Assembly (NCBI GenBank): GCA_019096065.1
Contig: JAGUCH010000003.1
Location: 8,432,001 to 8,496,000 of the forward strand
From: Paracyclopina nana
Lineage: Eukaryota > Arthropoda > Copepoda > Cyclopoida > Cyclopettidae
Reading direction: 5' to 3'
Length of the DNA stretch: 64,000 bases
A program made the translations under genes and the position numbers. Shown here piece after piece: positions 35,201-48,629 of the stretch. Position 1 is the stretch's first letter. Each line of letters begins with the position of its first letter. Below the pieces are notes generated by a model. The model worked only from the letters and a program-made list of their open reading frames with translations. It was not told the origin of the DNA and ran no database searches.

Positions 35201-38200
35201 GATTTGGTGTGCGAGGCCAAAGGACAAATTCATCCATTTTTCAAGGAAGGAAGACATCCGGTTGTTTGTACTGAAGGGTTGCTACTGCTTCACTACACTG
35301 GCTGCTGCTGGAAAGTGGCAATTTTCGGTTTTTCAAAAGAGAGGATGTGACCACTGTGTCCCCCAAGAATAGTGACGACAAGCTAGGTTGTTTACTCAGA
35401 ATTTGTCCAAGTGGAAAAGATCCAATAACATATCTAGGATGCTGTTACATCTGACATTTGATCTGGTGTCAATTTTAGCACACTCCTCCTGCTCGCATCC
35501 CTTAACTATTTCAGTGCCACCTACTAAGAAATGGCCAACGTCACCGTTATGTCACATTTTCCAGCCGAAATAATTCTTCTCCCTTGCAAAAAGCTCAGGC
35601 TTCCAACAAAGGAGCTTTGATGAAGTGTGATTCCATCATGGCCATTTTATGATGAATGAAGTTTACAGAATGCATTCCAGTACGTTTGTTTGGGCAAAAC
35701 TTTTAATCCTTGGGTCCTTTTGGATTAGCTGGAATGCACGCCCCCGAATACTCTCGGCATCTGAAATGGGAAAAAGTCAAGCAATTTTCGTGTTGTGGTT
35801 TATTTGCTCAAGTGAAACCAACAAGCAGCCATTTTTGACGACGACAAAGGAACAATCCCTTTTGTGGAAGGAAGTAGCTTGGCTTGGATTTTCGTCTTCT
35901 TTCAAAACTTCCAGAAAGGAATTCACAATGTTGAGCATTTCAGGACACACGCGTGGCATTTTTTTCCTTTTCCACAGTCTTATAATGGCGTTCTGATAAC
36001 CTTTAAAAAGGAAGTTGTGATTGGTCTTTGTGCATAGGAAAAAAGCTTTTGACCACTTTTTGACATACTGTATTCACTACACACAGACACAAATTGCCAT
36101 GTCATTAAAGTTTGGAACACACATCTTGTCCATGTATGAAGGTACACTTGATTGTCCAGGTAATAATGGGACAGATGAGACCACCTGCTCATTATTACTC
36201 ATTGAAACGAATCTGCCGCCAAAATATTGTCAACTTGGATATGATGACACTTTTTTTCTGCAGCCGCCCGCTAAATTGAGTTTTTTGCTCCAATTTAAGG
36301 GAGGCTTTACTGTCAGCTCGTGCCACTCACTCGGCTCTTTCGGGGGCTGGAAAATTACCACCGAGTCTTGACCTTGGTGCAAAAAGGCAGAGAGATTATG
36401 TCATTAATCTTGTTTAGAGGGACACACGCATCACTTTGGGTGGTATGCTAAGTGATCCCGGGATGGTAGCGCGCGGCGCTCTTTTCTTGCTAAAATTGCT
36501 TCTTTAAAGCCAAATTGGACCAAAATCGACGGCGTTTGGTCAAAGAAGAAAACATTCCAATTTCCAAGGCCAAAAGTGGTTTTTTTAAAAAAGCAGAAGC
36601 CATGATATGACATACACGTAGATACTTTTTTTTCGGTGTAGATTAGTAAACGCTCAAGATAGATTATGGAAGTCCCACGTAGAAGAGGAAGTATCATCTG
36701 GAAGATGTGATGATGAGGACTTTTCTTGAATATGGTAGCATCTCTCATGACAAGCATGAAAATATGGAGCAGCAGATCGTTTGACCTCGGGGCAAAAGTC
36801 ATCCTTAGACTTTTGTCTTCTTGATTGACTACCGACCATTTACACGGTCGCTTTGCTCATTCAAGAGTCCACTTTTATTAGCCCACTGATTATTTTACAA
36901 CAGCGCATGTGAACTTTGATGATGGCTTTTCAAACGATGGCCCCGAAAAACAACAGGCTTATTTCCCTCTGTAGTATGTGAGGAGAAGAAAAGTAATCAG
37001 GAGTAATTTAAGGGGGCAAATAAATGTCTAGCAGTGGAGCAGCATCAATTATTGCACATTGTTCCTCATGATGTGTTCTTATCCTGGTTGTGGTGGTGGG
37101 ACGATAATTTTCAGTCTTGTTGGTTCTTCCTCGGTAGCCAACTGGTGTTTCGCGCCCTTACACCCAACAGCTACTAAGCATCTTTTCTGTAAGTCATTCT
37201 CTTATTCTCAACCTCCTCGAAAATGTAGCCAGCTAGTGGTCGTTAACATCAAAAATGTGATCTTCACTAACTAACATCCTCTAACTGGATGGGGCATCAG
37301 TGAAATTAGGGCAAAATGGCCCTTTGAAAAAAAGAAATGGTGTTTGCTTTAAAAAAACTGAAGAATAATGGCAGATAAATGTAGCATCTGGCAGGAGAAG
37401 AAATGAAAGAGCAGCCAGCAGATAAATGACTTTTGGGAGAGCAGCTCTGTGAACAAAAAAGAAGGCAGAATGGCATGATTTGAAAACCAACCCCCACGCG
37501 AGCCATTGTGGTTTTTTCAAGGCCAAACTTGGCTCTTTTTTCTCCTGAGCATGCTCAGCAATTTTGAGTTTACTCAAGAAACAAGATTTGCCCATCAACA
37601 TGATTATGCTTTAATTTTTTTCAAGCTTCAGGGGCGCCTAAATTATCAACTTCCATTTCATACTGGTTCAGTTAATTTGCCTCTTGGGTTTGAATTTCAC
37701 GGTATGTCAAATTGACTATAAGGGTGTCCGTTGAGACTGTGGTCACGCCTTGGAAGTGAGTGTTATTGGATAGACCTTCAGGATAGATACGGTGGAAACA
37801 TATTAAAAAAACCAGAAGCAATGAGAAAGGGAGCGACACCTGCATCAGGTCTAACCACAATATTTGCCAGAAAAAATGAGGACTTTTATGAGCCTTGAAA
37901 TTGAATTTGGACCACGATCAAGGTAGGGACTTCTTAAATGAACTGGAGCAAATCCAGCATCCATCTAAAGTGTATAAAGGCATTGAAGAAAGAGCTTTTA
38001 TGTCAACATGGCATTCAAAGAATTTGGCAAAAATCAGCAGCCATTGACCAAAAACTTGGCTTGCGAGTCGAATTGTAAGGTATTTTAGGCTTCATCAATT
38101 CCAAAGTATCCCCAATGCTTGACAAGTTTTGTCACAGCAGCAGCAGCAGACATTCTTTGGGTCAATCAGGCCAGGAGCAAGAAAAGAAGGGAGGGAAAGT

Positions 38201-39571
38201 AATTTAAAGACCCAAGGTGGATTTTAGGGTCAATTTTCAAGACGACGACCGAGAGACAATTAGATGGCATACACTCAGGAGCATTGATAATGTGCTCCTC
38301 ATTTGCCACCTGCTTTTCTGGGGGACTTCCAAGACTTCCAGTGAAAGTGGAGAATGAGTCTCTCATCTGGAGAGGTACAGCACACAATTTGCTATGGCCA
38401 TCAAATTCTTGATGTATCAAAAAATTGGGTTAAGGGTGTAAAAATGCTTGCCAGATGTCTTCAGTGCAATAATAACCAAGCCACAGGAGTCACACACTTC
38501 ACTTTCGTTTGCTTGACCTAAAACTGCGGGGGCCTCTTTGACGTCAATGATTTATTGATATTACGTAACCGCAAATTACATGTCCCGAGCCAGCTAAGTG
38601 TTTAAACAACTTGGCACTCATCTTGCCATATTAAGAATTCCTTTTACGCTTTTTTCGTCTTAATCCCCAGCTCAGCCAAGATTATTCCCCGAGATAAGAG
38701 CCTGGAAAAGAGGTAGTATATGAGAGTTTAACCAGAATGGTGGCAGCAGCTGAGCGCTGTGGTGGCTTCATGTCTTTAAAAGCCAATGAAGTTTTGGCAG
38801 ATGGCTTGGACTACCATGACCTGAAAAGAAAGTGTGACCAAACAAACCAAGAAGAATGGCTTGCAATGCAGCTGGGCTTTTTGAAATCTCCTACTGTGCC
38901 AGTCTAAAAAAGAGGTGAACTATACTCAAAAGAAGTGCTGACAACAAGAAGTTAGCTAGGTTATTTACTGATAAGTCTCAACAACAAAAAAGGTGTCCAT
39001 TCAAATTTCCAAGAGTGGTATGACCCAAATACTAATGGCACAAAGGCTCTGAAAAACATAATTTCCAAGGATCCCCTCTTGTTGGCAAAATAGTTTTTGC
39101 GCGCGAGAATTAAGAAGAAAAGAGAGGGGGCAGATGGGACAATTTTATAGCATATGCAACATTTCCATAAGGAGATCAGGAGGACGCTTTTTCTCCGAGT
39201 TGACATGTGCCAGGTGAGTTACTTGTGCCTTGGAATTACTTAAGGGGAAATCCATCTGCTTCTGCTGTATGGCATATTCAAAAAAGCCAAACTTTTTCAT
39301 TGCCCATCTGGTGCTGCAACAATAATCTTGGTGAAATCTTATCTGACAAGGATCTTGGAACACAAACCAACAAGCTTTCTTTCCAAAAGCTCCCAACAGC
39401 AGCAAACTTTTTATCTCGTTTTTTGTTGTGGCACATCAGTGAGCACGTGGCAATTGGGATATCTTGGCGGTTTTTTTTTCTATAGACTTTTTTTCTGCCC
39501 AAAATGATGATTGACCTCCTAGGATGCAGTAAATCTTGCTTCAACAAGTATCTTGGGGTTTATAGAGAGAA

Positions 39572-39681
39572 CAGCAGCAGCAGCAGCAGCATCTACATTC
39601 ACCATCTGTGAGAATTTGTGGCTTTGGTCCAAAATCCAAAGAAGCCAATTTCCGCGCCATTTTCTGGCTGCTGCTGCTGCT
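39572..39681. repeat. CAG and CTG runs in inverted orientation
   Basis: CAG run at 39572-39590 and CTG run at 39667-39681, about 76 bp apart. They could pair as a stem. Confidence 0.8.
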
Positions 39682-42600
39682 ACCGAGGCGGCGGCTCCCA
39701 ATTCTACACTTTTCCTTTCATCTCGGTGACATAAGATGGATACCTCGACTCGCGAGCCGCTATTCAATTTCAAGGTGGTCTGCAGCAAAGGGTTCGATTG
39801 CTTCCATAGCTGTACCAGCTGCCTCTTTATTTATTGACATGGATCACTTCTCTCCAAAAAAAAAAGATTTTAAAATGTTGCCACATCACAATTTTGAAGG
39901 AACTCATAAATGAATCTGTTGATTAAGTTAGCCAAGCTTGGTCAGAGCCTAATTAAATTGTTTTCTTCCAAGTCATGATGATGCATTGGGGAGGAAGTGG
40001 ATTGTGTCAAATTGGTGTCTGCTCACCATTATCATCAGTTAAGACCCATACACAATAACAAAGACATACAAGGACAATTAGATCCTTATCATCTGCACAA
40101 GGAGAAAAACCGATAATCCAACGAAGATCAAGCCAGGCAAAATAAGATGTAAGCCACCTTAATTGATGGCAACACAATTTCAGAGCAGAGGACTAGGGTC
40201 TGCACAACTAATAGACCACACCAGGGCAGGCCAGGACAAGGTAAAGCACATCACACAATTAAGCACCTGGTAAGCTAGTGGGTGATGACTACTGAACTTG
40301 TAAGATGCCCCCCTAAGGGGCACTTGGCAAACAAAGGTGACTTCATTGAGGGGAAAAGAGACATTCAAGAATGAATGAGAGGACACAAAAGCCTGTGGGA
40401 ATCTCGTCCTACAGTCAAGCTGGCTGTCATCAATTTAAATCAATTCAAGCCAGGAGACAAGTCAATTAAAACCATCGTTAATGAAGTGCTTAGTCGTGTA
40501 TTGCTAATATTTTTCAACACACAAAGACAAGAAGAACTCTTTGTTTTTTGTCGTTAGGCTTGCATGAGTCGAACCGCGCCCAGAACTAGATAGATTGGCC
40601 TGAAAAATTTTTCGTCATTGTGTTTCCGGACTTTTCAAGCAAATTAAAAGCACACAATTCACGCACAAAGATTTTACATCATGTCACACATACATATATA
40701 TACGAGCTCACATCCGGTCGAGGTATCCGGTCGGTCATGATGATGGAGACTTTATTGTGGCTTGAGAGATATCCAAGCTTAAAGAGCCTGCATAAGTTGC
40801 CTCAGTGCGAAGGGCTTGAATGATAAGTAAAGCTGTCATCGCGCTACAGTTAGAGGCAAGATAGGAAAACCATATGTGCGCGTTCACCTCCTCACAAAAA
40901 ACAAGGTCAAATTCACAAAAAAGTATAGCTAATTTGCAGGTTTTGCCCACTTGGAAATTCTGCGAAGTGGAACTACTGCAGCTCTCGGCTTGGACAAAGA
41001 GTCTCTATATTTAGAGAGTTGTACGACTGCTACGGAACTAGTGCATTATGATGTTTGATTGCCTTGCCAGAAATGTGCCCACGCCCCTTAAAAATGTCAT
41101 GCTAATGCCCAAACTTCGTGTGCTTACTGGACCAAAAATTGGAAGTTGTAACCTTGCCTTGCTCTATGAGAAGACAACGCCCAGATGCTATTTAGTTGGT
41201 GTTTTTTTGCGGAATTTCGCCAATTTGAGTTTCATATTTATGCGTCATATTAAGCCTCAAAATTTAGGTTCTAATCGTGAAAAGAACTTAAGCAATAAAA
41301 GAGAAAGCTAGAGTTAAGTAGAACGCTGTCTAAAACCATGTGTAAACTTGATACCATCCTTACGAACGCAGATTGCTATGCACAAGTGTTCGGAATTGTC
41401 TCTCTCTCCTCCAAGTGTTTCTCTCTTCAGAAATTGTCATCGCGTTATCAATTTTGGTCATCAAAGAACTGAACCACTTGTGCTTCTACGGCCACCATCT
41501 ACAGGCAACATCGCGACGACAAACTAGTTCAAATCGCGAGGAAACCGAATTTCCTCGAAGCAGCTACTTTTTAGGAAATAACACAGACACAAAGTCAAAC
41601 CACACCTAGCTCAAGCGATCAAAACGGAAGGAAATAAACTTCCACGAAAAGGAAACCAGCACGTGCTGATAAATCTCCAACTGGAGCATCCACCCACGTG
41701 CTATTACATAAAACGCTTCAGTGGCTTGCGTGGCTTTTTTCCAGGGGAAATCAGGAAGGAGAATTCTATAGGAAATCCGAATTTCTCGTTATTAGCATTT
41801 CGTGCCAGAGAGATGATGATGATGATGCTCTTTTGAAGTTGCATGCATTGTCTGCTATAATAACGTTTAGATTAGGATTTCAATTAAGTTGCCCGATTCT
41901 CATGGCTGGGTGAGCTTTTGGTCAGTAGTATGCGAGACTAGTAGCAGTTAGCAGTAGTCTTTAGGAAATGTAATTTTGCAAACGCGCGCATCGATCACAC
42001 AGCTTGTCATGAGCTTTGACCATCCTCCCGAAACATCTATCTATTTGCGTTCGTTCTCATCTTGGCAGGTTTCAATAATATCCCGCTATGAAATGGTAGC
42101 AATTTTCTCCCAAACTGCAGCTGGACATGGATTCAAAGTTGACCAGAAATCTGGGGGCCAATTACCGAGTGGAATTGCAGTTGAGAAGAAGAAAGGAGCA
42201 TTTCGGCACACACAATAATCCTAGGAAGAAATGTAGCATGGCCAATGTATGATTTGGCCGTCAATGGAAATGCATGGGAAAAGAGCAGCACATTATGTAT
42301 GCATGTGATGATCAGCGATTGGCTTTTAGAGGTCAAGGCAAGCTGCTTCCTTCTCTCTCTATCTCTCTTTGAATGTATGACATAGTAGTGGCTTTGAAAT
42401 GCCAAGAGGAAATGATGATACTTTTAAATGTCGCAGAATCAGCATCAAAAGATATATGATTATGACATCGAGCTTTGGCATGCAGTTGCAGTTGCAGCAC
42501 TGGACCTGAATATGGACATGCATGATCTGCTAAAAATAAGTGAACTGCCAAAACAGTATGCAATTTGGAGGAAAAAGAACTACATGTACATTCATGGCAG

Positions 42601-43489
42601 CATGCCCTTTATTAAGGTGCAATGCACTTGAAATGTACACACACATAGAAAACACAAAATAGCCATGAGAGCAATTCTAAAGTTGTCTTAATGATGCAAG
42701 ATGGCAAGTGGAGACGAAGATAGCTGGCAGCAGAAACAACTTATCCAATTGAGACTAAATAGAACAAATGGAGACAAGGGGGACTTGGAGGCAAACAAGA
42801 AACGTCAAATTAGGATGCCCAATCATCTCTTGACAGCAGAGATTTATCAACTTTGAGTGGGAAGAAGACAATCATAAATCTGGCTATTTTCGAATTCTCA
42901 AGGGGTAACAAGTGGCTCTCGACTATAACGAAGATTTGAGGCTGAAAAAGCCACGAGCAAATTCAAAAGTAGTGACAGCTTGTTTTTCACTCTCAGCCAA
43001 GTCAAGATTATTCCCACGTTAGGTGTTAAGAATCTCACGACAATTTAACGGAAACGGAGTTTCCGAATTCAAATCAGCACATGATGAACAATCCAAGCCA
43101 TCCATGCTTGACACTTAGGGTGTAGCCCTTGTTCTAGGGTGGAGTTGGCATTTTTCGAGCGATATCCTCCTATAAAGCTGCTTCTAATCATCTTATTTTG
43201 ATTTTTGCAGCACGTGCTTTAAAAAACAAAGGATGATCCGCTGCAGGTATTTCCAAAACTCAGTTTCATCATCACTGGCAAAAAGGGCCGACTTCATAGA
43301 ATTTGACACGTAGGTGTCAGAAATGTCAATTGCTCCCCAAGTGGGATATGCTGATGCTTTCTTTGCCATTCGAGAGGAATTTTAGTTGATTTTCAAAAGG
43401 CTGAAGGATTGCTGGCTGCTGCTGGCGGAAATAACTCATTTTGTTCAGCACGTTCTATTTTTAGTGCTAAGATTGGGGTTTTTAAAGCT

Positions 43490-43511
43490 AGCTGCTGCTG
43501 CTGCTGCTGTT
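43490..43511. repeat. (GCT)n microsatellite
   Basis: About seven GCT units in otherwise AT-rich DNA. No coding context is supported. Confidence 0.85.
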
Positions 43512-45964
43512 GGCATACCAATCCATTATTATTATTCTGGTAATCAGGGTGTGCATTCACTCTCGTTGGCTCTGTCGGTGGTCTCTTCTGCCAAGGAAAA
43601 ATGTCGTGACCGGCGTGCTGAAACAGACAACCACTATACGAGCTGGTCACAACGGCTCAATGCACACCAACAGATTGCTGAAGATTTCTTGGTTCAATGA
43701 CCCAAGATGGCGGCCATAGCCGGCCGGTCACCATCAGCAGCAACGGTTTCACTTTTGAACCCTGCCAAACAACTCTCGCTGAAGAAAGTGGAAAAACGCG
43801 AGACAAGGCTCAAAATAATGCTGCAAATAAGGATTAAATCTTACCTGTTCATGGCAACAATTCTTGTCCTGTCGTTGGCGAAGTAGAAGCACGCGTTTTT
43901 GGTAACAGTTGGCACGAAAACACAAATGAGTGTGCCATATGGCTCGAAACAAAAAGTGGTTTTCCTAGTGATAATTAGTCATCTGCTGAAGAAAGAGTGA
44001 CTTGAAGTGGAAAGCCTTCACTCGATTCATAATAATGGTTGAAAGTAGCAGCAGCAAACTTCTGCAGCGAAAGTTGGTTGGTTGCACACTTTCCTCAAAT
44101 TCAGCTACTGCTCTGTCCACTCCTAATTAATTCACTGTTATATCGCAAACTTTTCTCAGGTTATACCTTTGATGGCAGAAAACTTCTGCGGAAAACTTTC
44201 CAGGCCCAGGTACTACCACACATATGGCATGCTGCCTCAACGCCAAAAACAAATATTGACGCAAAAAAAGGAAGAAGATTTCTTACTCAATTACTGCAAA
44301 GAATGGAGATTGAGAAAGTGATCTGCAGAAATTGAAAACTTGGGAAATCGTTCAATGACCCTCGCGTTGCAAGATTGTGTGTGTCCCTTTTTGTTTTTCA
44401 ACACAGGGAGCCGCCAGGCGAGACACAGAATAATTTCCACTCCTGAACCTTAAAGAAATTCTAAATTTGTCCCCCCAAACTGACCACCTCGAGCACCAAC
44501 CTGCAAAGAGATAGTTTCTCAATTTCTCACTCGAATAACGAAGCTTGTTGTGACTCAAGATTTGTCCTATAAACTTCTGGACTTTTGAACTCCCAAATGA
44601 TCCCCCTGCAGGAAAAAAAATCTTTTGTGCCACCACCAATGATCCCAAAACATGAAATTGGAGAATCTGTGAAAAATTGGGCGGGAGGCGGTAGCGGCAA
44701 TTTTGACAATATCTGACAAAAAAAACTACAACTACCAATGTGTGAATTTTTTTTGCCCCTCCACCTTTTAAAAAACCATGCCAAATTCCCCCATCATAAA
44801 TAAATGATCCGGGATAAAGGTAAGAATTTTGGGCTATTTTCGACGAGGAGACAAAGGAACATTCCGCCGAGTGATTTCACTTTCTCAAGAAATTCGCGGA
44901 TAATTGTGTAATTCTGTCCGGACGTTGACCCAAGATTTGGCGTCACCTGGTTTCTCCCGCAGTCACTTTCAGTTTCAAGAAAAGCCCGAGACGAAAAAGG
45001 GTTCACCAGATAGGTATCATCCAACCAACAGCAACCAAAATACGGCCAAGAACACTGTTCTGTCATTATCCATCACCATTTTCAAATATGATTATCGTGA
45101 GATACGACATTCGCTATTCTTGCTCACTTTTTTCAGTATAAATAGCCTTTTTGAAGGCTGGTCAATGGAGCAATAAAAAGACGAATTAAATTCAATGGAA
45201 ATCTTCTCACGGGACAAAAGATCACACAAGACTCGATTGTGTCCGCAGTTTTTCAATAAAAAAATTATTAATCTTCCATCAATGGAATAACTGAAGAAAG
45301 TTTTTTTGGTTGAAGCTCAAAAAGGGGAATTCATATTAATAGGCAAATATCCTCTTATGATGGCATAAAGTATCTTGTTTTTCGGTATCCTTTGAGAATG
45401 TGAAGCGTACCTAAATTGGCAGGACACAATTGATGTCTGACCCTAGAGAATTTTTGGGGTCGCGCGGATTTGTGTCTGAAAAGATTTTCACATCAAAAGG
45501 AAAACCACCAGCCTTCGATGTGTCTAAAGCTTACCAAAAATAGATTTTTTTCCCGTTCCACAAGAAATTTTCATGCTGCATACCATTTGGGGGGCAAAAG
45601 GGAGATGGACAGTTTAAATGACGAAAACCAGCCAGGTTCATTACAACGTTATTGTGTCATCAGCTGCTCATCATTTGAAGGGTTTAAAAGCACCTCTACT
45701 ACGAACAGTTTTAATGAGGCGCGTGCCGGTCACCTTTGACGAGAACCATAGCCCACTACGATGACAAAACTGAAGCCAGATGGAGGAGCTTCGTTGGCAG
45801 CTAAAAATAGCCCTAAAATTAATTTCAGCCAGGGAAGAATCGGCGAAAATTGACCCATAGAATGGGATTTTTAAATCCGATTTTATTTCCTGCACCACAA
45901 AACTCCCGTTGAAAAATGGGGCTAAAAATAGAGTGAAGAATCAATTTCCAAAGTCTTCTAACAA

Positions 45965-45982
45965 TGACCGGCATGCCGGTCA
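45965..45982. repeat. 18-bp perfect palindrome
   Basis: TGACCGGCATGCCGGTCA is its own reverse complement. Half-sites GCCGGTCA recur nearby. Confidence 0.9.
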
Positions 45983-47168
45983 CGCTCACCTCTCTACAGG
46001 ATGTCCTCTGGATCGACAATTGGCATAATCAGATTTGGGGGGATTCTTCCGTTGAAAACCGAAAGTGAAGTTGACCACTTTTAACGACTAAAAGGGCAAG
46101 AAGCGTGAAAAAAGGCAAGCAGGTGCTTGAAATTGAAAGTAGATCTTCTTTACTGCGAGCTGGTAATTAAACGTGAAGCGCAAGTTTATTTGGTGGTTTA
46201 GTTCTTATTGCCTCTAAGGCTAACAGTAAATTAACAAAAAGGAGAAGATGGATGGGAAGGCAGCAAAAAAAGCAGGTAAACGATTTTCTTCGTTGCCTCA
46301 AAATTGACCGAATGAACAAAAGAACCAGAAGAAAAGGCCGCGCAACATTGTGAAATCGCCCATAAAACGAAACCTCTTCAAGATATCAATTTTGCCACTG
46401 CATTAGTAACGAAGAAAAATGGTGGCATTTCTCCAAGGGCCATTCTGTCTTGAAAGCATCTGGAAAGTAAGGCAATCTATGACCAGCAGCATGCAGAAAC
46501 CTGCTCCAGACACCTCTTGGTACTTTGCTGTAAGGCAATTGTCCAGAACCTTTTTTCGAGATAGAAAGCAGATCTCCTCCAAACACTCCTTAATGACACA
46601 GCACAACAGTGGCACACGAAAGTGTACTATGAATACAATGCAGCTCCCGATCGAATTACCTACTACAGAAGCTTCTACGACTCATTTACTAAGTGACCAC
46701 CAACACATAACATCAACAGCACAAAAGAGAGAAATACCGATTGAGTCATGAGAAACGCAATGCGCTGGCTGCACTGCTGCACTAAATAAACCGGCCGAAT
46801 TGGCCATAGCGCTTACCCAGTTTTGATGACTCAATCGGTATGCTTGAAGTAGCCAATATAAATAGGCTTTCTCGACTTGGCTGCGTTTCTTGAGAGAAAG
46901 CTCCTCCTCCTTCACCGACTTGAAGGCGCGAGCAAGAAAGACTTTCTTGGCGAATGTTGTGGCCTTCGTGGCCTTCTTCTCTATTCTTGGCCAATGAGAA
47001 AACTCTCGCAGCCAATCTCTTACAGCGAACGCGCGAATAGCACCAGCATCTGCTGGCTCTTGTTTTTCGTCCAATAAAGCTAAGTGAAAAGCCCTGTTCT
47101 TCACTGCCCTAATTCGATTTCAATAAGGGAAAAAAGACCATCATTGAATTCAAGCCTACACAAAGGCA

Positions 47169-47195
47169 TGATGATGATGATCATCATCATCATTG
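47169..47195. repeat. ATG/CAT microsatellite palindrome
   Basis: A run of ATG units turns into CAT units at a central GATC, giving a perfect inverted repeat of about 26 bp. Confidence 0.85.
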
Positions 47196-48607
47196 AGGGC
47201 GGCAAAATTGAGAGGATTGTAAAAACCTTGGACAACACCTATAGAGTAGCAGCTCGTTCCGCCCTGGTGATCTCACACCAAGTGCTCACATACATGTAGG
47301 AAATGACTGAAAGGTATGGACTTTTCCTGATGCTGGCTAGCCCACAGTGTGTGTAAAAACACATGCACAAAAAGGAGATATCTCCGGAAGTTGTAGTAGG
47401 AGAGAGAGAACAAAGCATCCGGAATTGAGAGTCGAATTTTCTCTTTAACAATGCTGAATAAAAGGTGGAGACAAACGTTCCACATAAAAGTAGGAAGTGT
47501 TGAAGGACCTTTACATGTGGTCCAATTTTTCGATTCCGGCCCCTAATTATTCAAAGTAGGTACACTATGCTACTTTTTGTGCATTACCTTAATTGCACGT
47601 GGCTGCTTTCAAAGACAGCACCGGCTATGAATTGTAGATAGCCATCAAGGAATGACATAAAATACTATCTAGGCAAAAATTCTTGCTCCTCCTCAAAGCA
47701 TGCATGAAAATTAATTTTCCAGCAGTTTCCAGCTTTTTTGCTGCAATGCTGACAGCAGTGACGTGAAAAGAAGGATATATAATGATCTAGGAGCTTTTTC
47801 CCCAAAAACAGGGTAATTACCAAAATTATCCTCAATTCCCTTGGAATTTGGACTGTAACAACAACCCCTTTGCGTGCAGCCGCTAAAATTACTACAATAT
47901 TCTCTAAGTAGATGGGCAACAAAAAAGTAAATGAATTCTGCTGCCCTTCAAAGTCCCTTGGGAGTTCTAATATTTTACATGAAGTCAAAGACACTAAGCA
48001 AACAACACGCGAAAGCTCGAGTCCTCGTCCCAAGTAATGCTTTATGTGAAGCTTTTTTGTGTAATACATATCATGACAACATCGTAAAGCTGTCTTTAGT
48101 GTTCCCTTTTTGTGGACTATACCGTTCTGTGTCCCCTTTCTGGTCAAGAATTGGCTAGGGCTCAACCGATACTTGGGCTCAAATGCAAAGTTATGCAAAG
48201 TGATGAGCGAAATTGCGGGCAAACGAGGGAAAACAATTAACTTGTCACCTCGAATAAGCGTTGAATCGCTCAAGCCTTACTTTTAGGACACTCGTGCACC
48301 CACGAATTTAGTGTCCTCCGCTGGGAAATTGAGCCTCGCATGTCAGGAAATGTCAGGGCATTTCAGAAAGCTACAATCAACTTGGGCAAGTTTCGTCGTA
48401 ACTTGAAAGGTTACAACTACGCTGTAACTTTGGTCAATATTACATTTTCTGTCCGAGAAGGAGCTTTTGTGAGAAAAAGTGGCGTGACATGCTACAGTGG
48501 AATTTTCAAGTTTGTCAAACTCGATCAGAAAACCTCATCAAAAATCCTTAGACTACTGTGGAGAGAGGCTATGGCAAACTTTGGCTGACATTTTCAGCTT
48601 AATGGAC

Positions 48608-48629
48608 CTCTCTCTCTCTCTCTCTCTCT
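48608..48629. repeat. (CT)11 microsatellite
   Basis: Perfect CT dinucleotide run. Confidence 0.9.

Noticed and set aside
46682-47104. 140-codon minus-strand frame
   Set aside because: No family resemblance; it overlaps the inverted repeat at 46734-46841 and has no splice context.
47665-48273. 202-codon minus-strand open frame, the longest outside recognised genes
   Set aside because: No signal, motif or domain I recognise, uneven composition, no splice or promoter context. One frame of this length is not unlikely by chance in about 38 kb read in six frames.
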